In this document: positions 1-7,257 of the stretch, piece after piece
Layout of the letters: every line of letters starts with the position of its first letter
Position numbering within the stretch: the first letter of the stretch is position 1
Assembly (NCBI GenBank): GCA_049303435.1
Contig: JBAQNC010000265.1
Span: forward strand, 1-25,290
Length of the DNA: 25,290 nt
Origin: Parvibaculum sp049303435
GTDB lineage: Bacteria; Pseudomonadota; Alphaproteobacteria; Parvibaculales; Parvibaculaceae
Direction of reading: 5' to 3'
Notes under the pieces: generated by a model
The model's input: only the letters and a program-made list of their open reading frames with translations
The model's database searches: none
Told to the model about the DNA's origin: nothing
Made by a program: the position numbers and the translations under genes

Positions 1-88
1 TCCCCATAATGAGAAGAATTGCTTCTGCGCTCTCCGGGCCAAAACTTTCATATTCGATGTCGAGTCCGTTCGCCTCAATTTGCGGCAT
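1..88 (-). CDS. alpha/beta hydrolase, N-terminal fragment (cut by window edge)
   Basis: Reading leftward from an ATG at 86-88, 29 codons stay open to the window edge. The peptide starts MPQIEANGLDIEYESFG and runs to LLIMG. It matches the N-terminus of the hydrolase at 1095-2000 (MAQVQANGISVEYETFG, then LLIMG) almost position for position, so this is a third paralogue in a tandem array. An AAGGTG Shine-Dalgarno-like run lies 6 bases before the ATG. LLIMG is the strand leading into the oxyanion-hole loop of alpha/beta hydrolases; the nucleophile elbow and the rest lie outside the window. The terminator at 146-181 separates it from the two upstream paralogues, so it probably has its own promoter in 89-145. 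The family call rests on this paralogy only, and the substrate is unknown. Confidence 0.72.
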   Translation of the reverse strand, partial: MPQIEANGLDIEYESFGPESAEAILLIMG

Positions 89-145
89 CTACATCACCTT
101 GCGTCCGCAACATCCTCCCGCCTTCACTATGCTCGGAGTCGAGCA

Positions 146-181
146 AATAAAAAACCCCGCTTCGAGCGATCGAAGCGAGGT
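146..181 (-). terminator. intrinsic terminator after the two-hydrolase operon
   Basis: On the minus strand, two 11-base arms (plus positions 170-180 and 155-165, one G-T wobble) pair around a 4-base loop. They are followed by an unbroken run of six T, then ATT. It lies 24 bases past the stop codon of the hydrolase at 205-1095 and ends that transcript before the third paralogue. The plus-strand side has only a short T run, so it should act mainly on the minus strand. Confidence 0.85.
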
Positions 182-204
182 TTCATATTAGTGTGATGAA
201 TGGG

Positions 205-1095
205 TTACTCGACCGCCGCACGGGCGTTGGCGCTTTCCGCCAATTCCGTAATCAATTCGACATAACGCGGACAAAGCTCCACGGGCAAATCATGGCCCAT
301 GCCTTCGATCAGTTCGAGCTTCGCACCGGGAACGGATTTCGCCGTATCAACACCACCTTCAACCGGGACCAGCGGATCGGCCTTGCCATGGATCACGCGG
401 TCCACGCGGCTGCCGTCCCCGATGATCGCCGCATACTGGCGCGCGGCCCCCTCGGGATAATACATATGGTCATATTCACGCGCACAGCGTTCATAAAGCG
501 CTTCGTCACTCATAGGATAGGCAGGGCTCTGGTAAACCCGGCGGCCCTTCATATTGTGACGAAGGACAACTTCACGTTCCGCTGAAGCGGGTCGCTCCTG
601 CAAGGCGGTCATGGCTTTCTTGCTTGCGGCAGGCAGTTCAGGGTTGCCCGTCGTGGACATGATGGAAGTCACCGAAAGAATTTTTCCCGGATGATTGATC
701 GCCATGTTCTGGACGATCATGCCACCCATCGAAATTCCCATGATATGCGCTCGGGCAATGCCCAGTTCATCGAGAAGCGCCATCCCGTCCGCCGCCATAT
801 CGGCAAGCATATAAGGCACATCGGGCTTCTTGCCTTCACGTGCTGCGGCAGCCACAACACTGATGTCGGGAATGCCCTTGAGCTTCTCCGAATGACCGAC
901 ATCACGATTATCAAAGCGGATCATGCGGAAGCCCCACTCCTTCAAACCTTCAAGCAGCGGAATAGGCCAACTCATCATCGTCGATGTATAGCCGCAGACA
1001 AGCAGCAAGGGCATTCCCTCCGCCGGACCGCGATCTTCGTAGTTGATCGTGATGCCGTTCACTTGCGCCTGGTTCATATCGACTTTCATCTGCAT
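205..1095 (-). CDS. alpha/beta-fold hydrolase (esterase-like), paralogue 2
   Basis: This is a complete alpha/beta hydrolase of about 296 residues. The nucleophile elbow GISMGG puts the catalytic Ser near residue 122. Asp about 240 lies in HGKADPLVP and His about 268 in GMGHD, giving a full triad, and FDNRDVGHS is typical of the family. Such proteins usually hydrolyse esters, lactones or C-C bonds; the substrate cannot be read here. No signal peptide is seen, so it is probably cytoplasmic. Its ATG at 1093-1095 shares one base with the stop codon of the upstream paralogue (TGATG), implying translational coupling. Other starts are a GTG at 1096-1098, an ATG at 1087-1089 better spaced from GGAG, and an ATG at 1075-1077 that matches the paralogues' N-termini. 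A terminator follows at 146-181. Confidence 0.88.
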   Translation of the reverse strand: MQMKVDMNQAQVNGITINYEDRGPAEGMPLLLVCGYTSTMMSWPIPLLEGLKEWGFRMIRFDNRDVGHSEKLKGIPDISVVAAAAREGKKPDVPYMLADMAADGMALLDELGIARAHIMGISMGGMIVQNMAINHPGKILSVTSIMSTTGNPELPAASKKAMTALQERPASAEREVVLRHNMKGRRVYQSPAYPMSDEALYERCAREYDHMYYPEGAARQYAAIIGDGSRVDRVIHGKADPLVPVEGGVDTAKSVPGAKLELIEGMGHDLPVELCPRYVELITELAESANARAAVE

Positions 1096-2000
1096 CACTC
1101 CGCTGCTTTGGCGTTGCCCGCCCGCTCAGCAGCAGACGAGACCGCGTCAGAAAATATCTGGACAAGACCAAGCGGGAAGTCGTGGCCCATGCCGGGAACA
1201 ATGCGAAGCTCCGCGCCGGGGATATTTGCGGCTGTATCCTTGCCGCCTTCAACCGGCACAAGCGGATCGTCCGCCCCATGCACCACAACGGCAGGCACAT
1301 TGAGTTTCTTCAGTTTTTCACGGCGATCGCCATTGGCGACGATTGCCGCCATCTGACGTGCAACGCCAACGGGATAGAGCGAACGATTGACGTCGCGGCT
1401 CACCCATTCACGCAGCAGATCGTCATCCGTCGAAAAGCCAGGGCTACCGATGACTTTCCAGGCATTCATGCCACGCGCGATGGCGGCCTCAATATCGCCC
1501 TCCGGCGCAGGCGTCATGAGAACTTCCATTGCCTCGGGCTTTGCCTGCGGCAGCGCAGGATTACCTGTCGTGGACATGATGGAGGTCAGCGACATGGTCT
1601 TTTCAGGGTGATTGATCGCGACAAGTTGCGCGATCATGCCACCCATCGAAGCGCCGACAATGTGAGCAGCCTCAATCTCCAGCGCATCGAGTACACCGAC
1701 GGCATCTGCCGCCATATCATCCAGCGAATAGGGAGCGTTGGCGGGCTTGCCGCTGACGAGCGCACCAAAGATTGCCGCCATGTCGGGCATGCCGGCTTCG
1801 TCGAACTTGGTCGAAAGCCCGATGTCGCGATTGTCGAACCGCACCACATAAAATCCACGGGAAACCAGTTCCTGACAGAACTCCAGTGGCCAGACGGTAA
1901 GCTGTCCCCCGAGACCCATGATCAACAAGACGGTCTCGTTCGCCTTGTCGCCAAATGTTTCATATTCAACGCTAATGCCGTTCGCCTGAACCTGCGCCAT
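1095..2000 (-). CDS. alpha/beta-fold hydrolase (esterase-like), paralogue 1
   Basis: This 301-residue alpha/beta hydrolase is the first gene of the minus-strand pair. The nucleophile elbow GASMGG gives Ser118, HGADDPLVP gives Asp245 and GMGHD gives His273, so the triad is complete. LLIMGLGG is the oxyanion loop and FDNRDIGLS the conserved strand-4 motif. The frame stays open upstream to 2078, but the ATG at 1998-2000 is preferred: GGGAGAG lies 4 bases upstream and the N-terminus matches the other two paralogues. It shares long identical blocks with paralogue 2, such as SIMSTTGNP, PLVPVEGG and PGMGHD-like C-termini, so the two arose by tandem duplication. The general class (serine hydrolase, cytoplasmic) is firm and the substrate is unknown. 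Confidence 0.9.
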   Translation of the reverse strand: MAQVQANGISVEYETFGDKANETVLLIMGLGGQLTVWPLEFCQELVSRGFYVVRFDNRDIGLSTKFDEAGMPDMAAIFGALVSGKPANAPYSLDDMAADAVGVLDALEIEAAHIVGASMGGMIAQLVAINHPEKTMSLTSIMSTTGNPALPQAKPEAMEVLMTPAPEGDIEAAIARGMNAWKVIGSPGFSTDDDLLREWVSRDVNRSLYPVGVARQMAAIVANGDRREKLKKLNVPAVVVHGADDPLVPVEGGKDTAANIPGAELRIVPGMGHDFPLGLVQIFSDAVSSAAERAGNAKAAE

Positions 2001-2080
2001 GACTCTCTCCCGAATGTCGTTTGTTTCTTTGGTCAAAAGTCTAGCAGCCGCCTTGCATCCTGAGCAGACAAAACGCATGA

Positions 2081-2097
2081 TTAATGAAAAACATTAA
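2081..2097. promoter_or_regulatory. operator-like perfect inverted repeat
   Basis: TTAATG and CATTAA are perfect 6-base arms around five A residues. The repeat sits in the 110-base gap between two divergent genes, directly before the AAGGAG Shine-Dalgarno of the isomerase gene. Position and symmetry suit a repressor site acting on that gene and perhaps on both promoters. The regulator is unknown; the only one in the window is the TetR protein at 21016, far away. The arms are AT-rich and short, so chance is possible. Confidence 0.35.
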
Positions 2098-2110
2098 GGA
2101 GACGCCGGAC

Positions 2111-2761
2111 ATGACGCTCAGCTTTGATCTTTTCTGGTCCTTTCGCTCGCCCTACTCCTATCTCGTCATGCCGCGCCTTGTTGAGTTTGAACGCGAATAC
2201 GACGTGAAGGTAAATGTGCGGCCGGTTTATCCCATCGCCGTGCGTATCAAGGGTTTCTTCAAACAGGTCAACCCGATGTGGCCGCCCTATCTGTTGAAGG
2301 ACACTGTGCGGGTCGCGCAGATGAACGACATGCCCTATGCATGGCCATCACCCGACCCCATCGTCATGGACATCAAATCCGGCGAAGTGCCAGAGGACCA
2401 GCCCTATATCCATCGCCTGACGCGGCTGGGTGTCGCCGCAGCCGAACAAGGCAAGGGCCTTCCCTTCCTGCAGGAAATCAGCACCGTCATATTCGGCGGA
2501 ACGCGCAACTGGCATGACGGCAACCACCTGAAAGACGCCACCGCTCGGGCTGGCCTGGACCTTGCCGAACTGGACAAGGAAATCCAATCCGATCCCGACC
2601 GCTACGAGGCCGTCATCGTCGTCAACGAGACCGCCCAGAAGTCTTCCGGCCATTGGGGCGTGCCATTGATGGTCTTTGAAGGCGAGCCCTTCTTCGGGCA
2701 GGACCGGCTGGACCATCTCAAATGGCGTATGGGCCAGAAAGGCCTCGCAAAACGCGGGTAG
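2111..2761 (+). CDS. 2-hydroxychromene-2-carboxylate isomerase / DsbA-family thioredoxin-fold protein
   Basis: This 216-residue protein belongs to the DsbA-like/kappa-GST family that includes NahD-type 2-hydroxychromene-2-carboxylate isomerases. FWSFRSPYSYL at residues 8-18 places Ser13 where the isomerase active-site Ser (Cys in DsbA) sits. GVPLMVFEG near 183-191 carries the cis-Pro, and FFGQDRLDHL near 194-203 is the usual C-terminal signature. With no CxxC it cannot be a disulfide oxidase; a glutathione-dependent isomerase or transferase fits better. The start at 2111 has AAGGAG 9 bases upstream; an in-frame ATG at 2084 lies inside the inverted repeat and is rejected. No naphthalene or other aromatic-degradation genes are nearby, so the true substrate is open. 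It diverges from the hydrolase pair. Confidence 0.85.
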   Translation: MTLSFDLFWSFRSPYSYLVMPRLVEFEREYDVKVNVRPVYPIAVRIKGFFKQVNPMWPPYLLKDTVRVAQMNDMPYAWPSPDPIVMDIKSGEVPEDQPYIHRLTRLGVAAAEQGKGLPFLQEISTVIFGGTRNWHDGNHLKDATARAGLDLAELDKEIQSDPDRYEAVIVVNETAQKSSGHWGVPLMVFEGEPFFGQDRLDHLKWRMGQKGLAKRG

Positions 2762-2854
2762 ATCCCGCCCCGGCCATATTTTGACAAGCCGACTGGACCC
2801 GCCGCTTCAAGCCCGCTAGCCTCCCCGCCTCACAAAAAATGCGGTTGGAACGAG

Positions 2855-4576
2855 ATGCAACGCGACCTGAAGGCCATGAGCAAAACCGACTACGACCTGG
2901 TGATCGTGGGCGGGGGTGTAACCGGAGCGACAACGGCCTGGGACGCCGCCCTTCGCGGGCTCAAGGTCGCCCTTCTGGAGAAAAATGACTTTGCTCACGC
3001 CACCACCTCGGGCTCATCAAAGCTGGTGCATGGCGGGTTGCGATATCTGGTCAATGGCGAGTTGAGACTTGTACGCGAATCGCTCCGTGAGCGGCGCATA
3101 TGGGAGAACATTGCACCTCATATGGTCCATCCCCTTCCCTTCATCCTGCCAACCTATGGGCGCGGCATGAAAAGTGGTCTGGTGCTCGCCATCGGTCTGA
3201 TCTTCTACGACCTGCTTTCCTATGACCGAAATTTAGTCTCGGACGACGACAAAAAAATTCCCGCCTATCACTCGATCTCGCGCGATGAGGCGCTCCGCCT
3301 CATGCCGAGCCTGAAAGCGGAAGGCCTGACAGGTGCAAAAATCTATTATGACTGCCAGATGTTTGCGCCGGAGCGTCTCTGCCTCGAATGCATCGAAGGC
3401 TCAGTCGAATATGGCGCGGACGCGGCAAACTATGCCGAGGTAACAGGCTTCACCCGTGACAACACCCGCATCACAGGCGCGACCGTCAAAGATGTGCTCA
3501 CCGGCGAAACACACGAAATCAAGGGCAAGGTCACGATCAATGCAGCGGGGCCCTGGGCCGACGAATTGATGCGACTGGGTGAAAACCACAATCCCTCGCG
3601 CGGCCTTATCCGCTCCAAGGGTATACATATCATCACCCGTGAAATTTCTGGCAAAAACGCGCTGGCGGTCCAGTCCGACATAGGCGGACATTTCTTCGTC
3701 ATTCCCTGGCGCAATCACACGATTATCGGAACGACAGACGCCGTCTTCAAGGACGAGCCGGATCGCGTCGGCGTCACGGAAGAAGACATTCGCGATTTTC
3801 TGAGTGTCGTAAACGACGGCCTGCCGGGCCTCCACCTGAAACGCGAAGATGTCTTGCACTTCTATGTCGGCATCCGTCCGCTGATCGACCATGAACCCAG
3901 TACGGAAGGCCCAAAAGACAGCTACAAGGCGAGTCGAGAAGCCGAGGTCTGCGACCACAAGAAACTGAGCGGCGTTGACGGCTTCATATCGGCGCTTGGC
4001 GGCAAATGGACCACCTCGCGTCATCTCGCCGAACTGATCGTCGATATGGCGGCTTACAAGATCGGCCACATCAAGACCTGCGAGACCCATTGCACGCCAG
4101 TTTATGGCGGAGAAATCGGACGACTCAAAAGCTTCATCACCCGCGCGCAGAAACGTCATGCGCATCTGCCCGCAGATGTCGTCGAAAATCTCTGTCACTT
4201 CTATGGCAGCCGCATCGACGAAGTTCTGGAGACGGCCAATGAAAGGCCAGACGAGAAGGCGGAACTTCTGCGCCGCATAACGTCCGAAAATCCGACTATC
4301 GGCGTCCAGATCGTTCATGCAATCCGCCATGAAATGGCCAATCACCTTTCAGATATCATCTTCCGGCGCACCGGCCTTGGCACATTAGGTCATCCCGGCG
4401 TTCCCATGCTCAACCGCGTCGCCGAGTTGATGGCGCGCGAACTGAATTGGGACGAAACCCGCCTCGCCAATGAACTGGCTGAGACGGGCCGCATGTTTGA
4501 AACGCAACCACGCCGCGCAGAAGACGACATGCAAGGCGCGAGCATGGCCGAAGCAGGGCAGGAGGCGCGCTCATGA
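2855..4576 (+). CDS. glpD: FAD-dependent glycerol-3-phosphate dehydrogenase
   Basis: This enzyme oxidises sn-glycerol 3-phosphate to dihydroxyacetone phosphate and passes electrons to quinone at the inner membrane. The 573-residue protein starts with a Rossmann FAD motif (VIVGGGVTGA, about residues 16-25), followed by TSGSSKLVHGGLRYL (51-65), a GlpD hallmark. The closing FAD contact GGKWTTSR and a C-terminal DAO_C-type helical domain are also present. It is longer than E. coli GlpD (about 500 residues). The start at 2855 has GGAACGAG before it; an ATG at 2876 is an alternative. A TTGACA lies at 2781-2786, but the -10 box at normal spacing is poor. The gene overlaps the lipid kinase by 4 bases and leads a three-gene operon. 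The setting suggests DHAP supply for lipid assembly as well as glycerol catabolism. Confidence 0.93.
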   Translation: MQRDLKAMSKTDYDLVIVGGGVTGATTAWDAALRGLKVALLEKNDFAHATTSGSSKLVHGGLRYLVNGELRLVRESLRERRIWENIAPHMVHPLPFILPTYGRGMKSGLVLAIGLIFYDLLSYDRNLVSDDDKKIPAYHSISRDEALRLMPSLKAEGLTGAKIYYDCQMFAPERLCLECIEGSVEYGADAANYAEVTGFTRDNTRITGATVKDVLTGETHEIKGKVTINAAGPWADELMRLGENHNPSRGLIRSKGIHIITREISGKNALAVQSDIGGHFFVIPWRNHTIIGTTDAVFKDEPDRVGVTEEDIRDFLSVVNDGLPGLHLKREDVLHFYVGIRPLIDHEPSTEGPKDSYKASREAEVCDHKKLSGVDGFISALGGKWTTSRHLAELIVDMAAYKIGHIKTCETHCTPVYGGEIGRLKSFITRAQKRHAHLPADVVENLCHFYGSRIDEVLETANERPDEKAELLRRITSENPTIGVQIVHAIRHEMANHLSDIIFRRTGLGTLGHPGVPMLNRVAELMARELNWDETRLANELAETGRMFETQPRRAEDDMQGASMAEAGQEARS

Positions 4577-5559
4577 GCCAAGCCACAACGGCGTCACAGC
4601 AGCCCCCTTACATGCCTCACGTCGCTGCTGTTGTGAACCCGCGCTCCGGCGGCGGGCGCACTGGCCGCGCCTGGCGCGTCATCGCAACCGCGCTTGAAGC
4701 AGAACTCGGTCCGGTCAGGGTTCACTTCACGACATCACACTCGACATCGCGCTATCTCCCCGCCGCGGAACTGACACGCATCGCACTCAAATCCGGCGCG
4801 CAACTGGTGATCGCCGTAGGCGGCGACGGCACGATCAGCGAAGTCGTGAACGGCTTTTTTGAAAATGGCGCGCCGATCAATCCGGATGCACATGTCGCCA
4901 TTCTCAATACCGGCACGGGCGGCGACTTCCGCAAGACCTTCAACCTGCCTGAAAACATGGAAGGCTGTGTCAAACGCATCGGCAAGGGCACGACGCGCAA
5001 GATTGACCTTGGCCGCATGACATTCGTCAATGAAGACGGCGGCGAAGGCACGCGATATTTCAACAATATCGCGAGCTTCGGCCTTTCAGGCGAAGTGGTC
5101 CGCGCGGTCAATAACGCCGACATATCGAAATTGCTGGGTGGCGCATTCGCCTTCACCTTGGCGACTCTGGTGACCTCATTTCTCTACAAGCCCCATCCCG
5201 TGCGGCTGCAAACAGACACTGGCTTTGACGAAGTGCTCAATGTTGGGGTCTGCGCCGTGGCGAACGGCAAATTCTTCGGCGGCGGCATGATGATCGCGCC
5301 TGATGCCGAACCCGATGACGGGCTTTTCGATATGGTGGTCATGCGCGATACGACCTTCATGGATATGCTGACCGGCTCAGGTAGTCTTCGCGACGGGACG
5401 CATCTCGCCAATCCCAAAATATCCCATATGCGCATCAAGAGTCTGACGGCAATGCCCGCTGGCGACCGGCCGGTCCTGCTCGACGTGGATGGCGAAGCAC
5501 CGGGACGTCTTCCCGCCCGTTTCGATATAATGCCGCAAGCACTCACCTTGCGCTGCTGA
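4573..5559 (+). CDS. diacylglycerol-kinase-family lipid kinase (DagK/YegS-like)
   Basis: This 328-residue protein has the DAGK catalytic fold. NPRSGGG (22-28) is the nucleotide-binding start, AVGGDGT (81-87) is the signature phosphate-binding loop, and LNTGTGGDF (111-119) is the second conserved loop; the all-beta C-terminal domain follows. Members phosphorylate diacylglycerol or related lipids with ATP, or act on sphingoid or ceramide-like lipids, at the inner membrane face. Which lipid is used cannot be read from sequence. Its ATG overlaps the glpD stop (ATGA) and AGGAGG lies 5 bases upstream, so translation is coupled and strong. The AGPS-family gene follows after 24 bases. The context favours phosphatidic acid or an ether or unusual glycerolipid product. 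Confidence 0.88.
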   Translation: MSQATTASQQPPYMPHVAAVVNPRSGGGRTGRAWRVIATALEAELGPVRVHFTTSHSTSRYLPAAELTRIALKSGAQLVIAVGGDGTISEVVNGFFENGAPINPDAHVAILNTGTGGDFRKTFNLPENMEGCVKRIGKGTTRKIDLGRMTFVNEDGGEGTRYFNNIASFGLSGEVVRAVNNADISKLLGGAFAFTLATLVTSFLYKPHPVRLQTDTGFDEVLNVGVCAVANGKFFGGGMMIAPDAEPDDGLFDMVVMRDTTFMDMLTGSGSLRDGTHLANPKISHMRIKSLTAMPAGDRPVLLDVDGEAPGRLPARFDIMPQALTLRC

Positions 5560-5583
5560 ACCAGAACAAGAGGCAAAATCCCG

Positions 5584-7257
5584 ATGACCATTGAACGCAA
5601 GTCACTTCGTTGGAACGGCTGGGGCCCGACCGATCAAGAAAACATGCTTCCCGATAATGCGCCGCAATGGACATGGATGCGCGACGCGCTGGGCATGTCT
5701 CACCTGCCGGACACAAAAGCAAAGCCGCTTGAAACAATCACGCTTGCCCCCTGCCGATTGAGCGACGATGTCATCGCGCAACTCAGCGCTATTGTCGGCG
5801 GCGCACAGGTCAAGACCGACAATTATGAACGCGCTTTCCATGCACGAGGCAAGAGTTATCACGATCTGCTCTACCTGCGCGCGGGTAAGCTCGACCTCGC
5901 ACCAGATGCCGTCGTCTATCCGCGTAACATCGACGAAGTTCTCGATATCATAAAACTTGCTGGCAACGAAGACATCACGCTGATCCCCTATGGCGGCGGC
6001 TCGTCCGTTGTCGGCGGCGTCAACGCGACGGCAAAATCGCTTGGTGGAAATGTCATCACACTCGACACGACATTGATGACGCGCATCATCCAGATCGACA
6101 AGGTCGCCATGACTGCGACAGTGGAAGCTGGCATCTACGGTCCCGCGCTCGAGGAAGCCTTGCAAAAGCATGGCGTGACGCTGGCGCACTACCCGCAAAG
6201 TTTCCAATACTCGACGCTCGGCGGCTGGATCGCCGCACGCGGCGCGGGCCAGCAGTCGAACCGTTACGGCAAGGCTGAAAAATGGCTGGTGTCAGCGAAG
6301 GTCGCGACACCACGCGGGCTATGGATGACAGAGTCAACGCCCGCCTCTGCCGCCGGCCCCAATCTCAATCAGTTGCTTGCCGGATCCGAAGGAACACTTG
6401 GCGTTATCTGCGAGGCGACGATCAAGATTCACGAAGTGCCCGACCGCAAGGACTATCGCGGCTACCTGTTCAAGGACTTTTCAAGCGGCGTCGAGGCCGC
6501 ACGCCGCATCAATCACGCAGAAATTCCTGTTGCCATGGTGCGATTGTCGGATGCCAGGGAAACTTATTTCTTCCAGGCTTTTTCATCGACAAGTTCAACG
6601 ACAAGCCTGAAGGCGCGGCTGCAACGAGCCTATTTGCGCTTTCGTGGTTTCAACGACGAACCCTGCCTGATGCTGATCGGGCATGAAGGCGACAGCGATA
6701 CAGTCGCATGGGCGCAATCGCGGACCGAACACATGTGCACCTCGCTCGGCGCCATGAAGCTTGGCACCTCGGCAGGCGATCGCTGGTATCACGGTCGCTT
6801 TGGTTCGCCCTATTCACGCGACCCGATGATGGATCACGGAATCGGCATCGATACGCTTGAGACATCGACGCGCTGGTCGAACATCGAAAACCTTCGGGAG
6901 AAGACAGTGGTAGCAATAGAAGACGCGATAGCCGCCAACCTTCCGGAGCCTGGGGGACGTGGCATCGTCATGGCGCATGTCAGCCATTCCCATCCGGATG
7001 GCGCGAGCCTCTATTTCACCTATGTCTTCGCACGACAACTCGACCGCGAGATCGAACAATGGCAGGCGATCAAGCGCGCGGCGTCTGACGTGCTTCTCGA
7101 AAACAAGGGGACGATCAGCCATCATCACGGCGTGGGACTCGACCATGTGCCGTGGCTCGCCGAAGAAAAAGGTGCTATCGGCTATGAACTCCTGAAATCC
7201 ATCAAGGCTGAAATGGACCCGATCGGCGTGATGAACCCGGGCAAGCTCCTCGGCTAG
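5584..7257 (+). CDS. FAD-binding oxidase, alkyldihydroxyacetonephosphate synthase (AGPS) family
   Basis: This 557-residue flavoprotein is of the VAO/PCMH type. The FAD-binding N-domain carries PYGGGSSVVGG (135-145) and later QYSTLGGWIA and GQQSNRYGKAEKWL, the AGPS form of the PCMH motif. HHHGVGLDH near residues 513-521 is the conserved triple-His active-site motif of AGPS. AGPS enzymes swap the acyl chain of acyl-DHAP for a fatty alcohol, making the ether bond of alkyl-DHAP. Bacterial relatives also include uncharacterised oxidases, so the reaction is inferred. The gene lies 24 bases after the lipid kinase and two after GlpD, which makes DHAP; this supports a glycerolipid role. It ends on TAG inside CTAG, the reverse of which is the SulP stop, so the genes overlap tail to tail by 3-4 bases. 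No acyltransferase or alcohol-forming reductase is nearby. Confidence 0.84.
   Translation: MTIERKSLRWNGWGPTDQENMLPDNAPQWTWMRDALGMSHLPDTKAKPLETITLAPCRLSDDVIAQLSAIVGGAQVKTDNYERAFHARGKSYHDLLYLRAGKLDLAPDAVVYPRNIDEVLDIIKLAGNEDITLIPYGGGSSVVGGVNATAKSLGGNVITLDTTLMTRIIQIDKVAMTATVEAGIYGPALEEALQKHGVTLAHYPQSFQYSTLGGWIAARGAGQQSNRYGKAEKWLVSAKVATPRGLWMTESTPASAAGPNLNQLLAGSEGTLGVICEATIKIHEVPDRKDYRGYLFKDFSSGVEAARRINHAEIPVAMVRLSDARETYFFQAFSSTSSTTSLKARLQRAYLRFRGFNDEPCLMLIGHEGDSDTVAWAQSRTEHMCTSLGAMKLGTSAGDRWYHGRFGSPYSRDPMMDHGIGIDTLETSTRWSNIENLREKTVVAIEDAIAANLPEPGGRGIVMAHVSHSHPDGASLYFTYVFARQLDREIEQWQAIKRAASDVLLENKGTISHHHGVGLDHVPWLAEEKGAIGYELLKSIKAEMDPIGVMNPGKLLG

Noticed and set aside
1182..2063. Long plus-strand open frame of nearly 300 codons opposite the hydrolase gene
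   Set aside because: It is the reverse-strand shadow of a gene with a full catalytic triad and good ribosome site. Its peptide is His/Arg-rich with no recognisable domain.
2111..2761. Thiol-disulfide oxidoreductase DsbA
   Set aside because: There is no CxxC and no signal peptide. Ser13 lies at the active-site position, as in the isomerase/kappa-GST branch.
3401..4345. Long minus-strand open frame opposite glpD
   Set aside because: The opposite strand encodes an unmistakable GlpD. This frame has no ribosome site or family motif and reflects codon bias.
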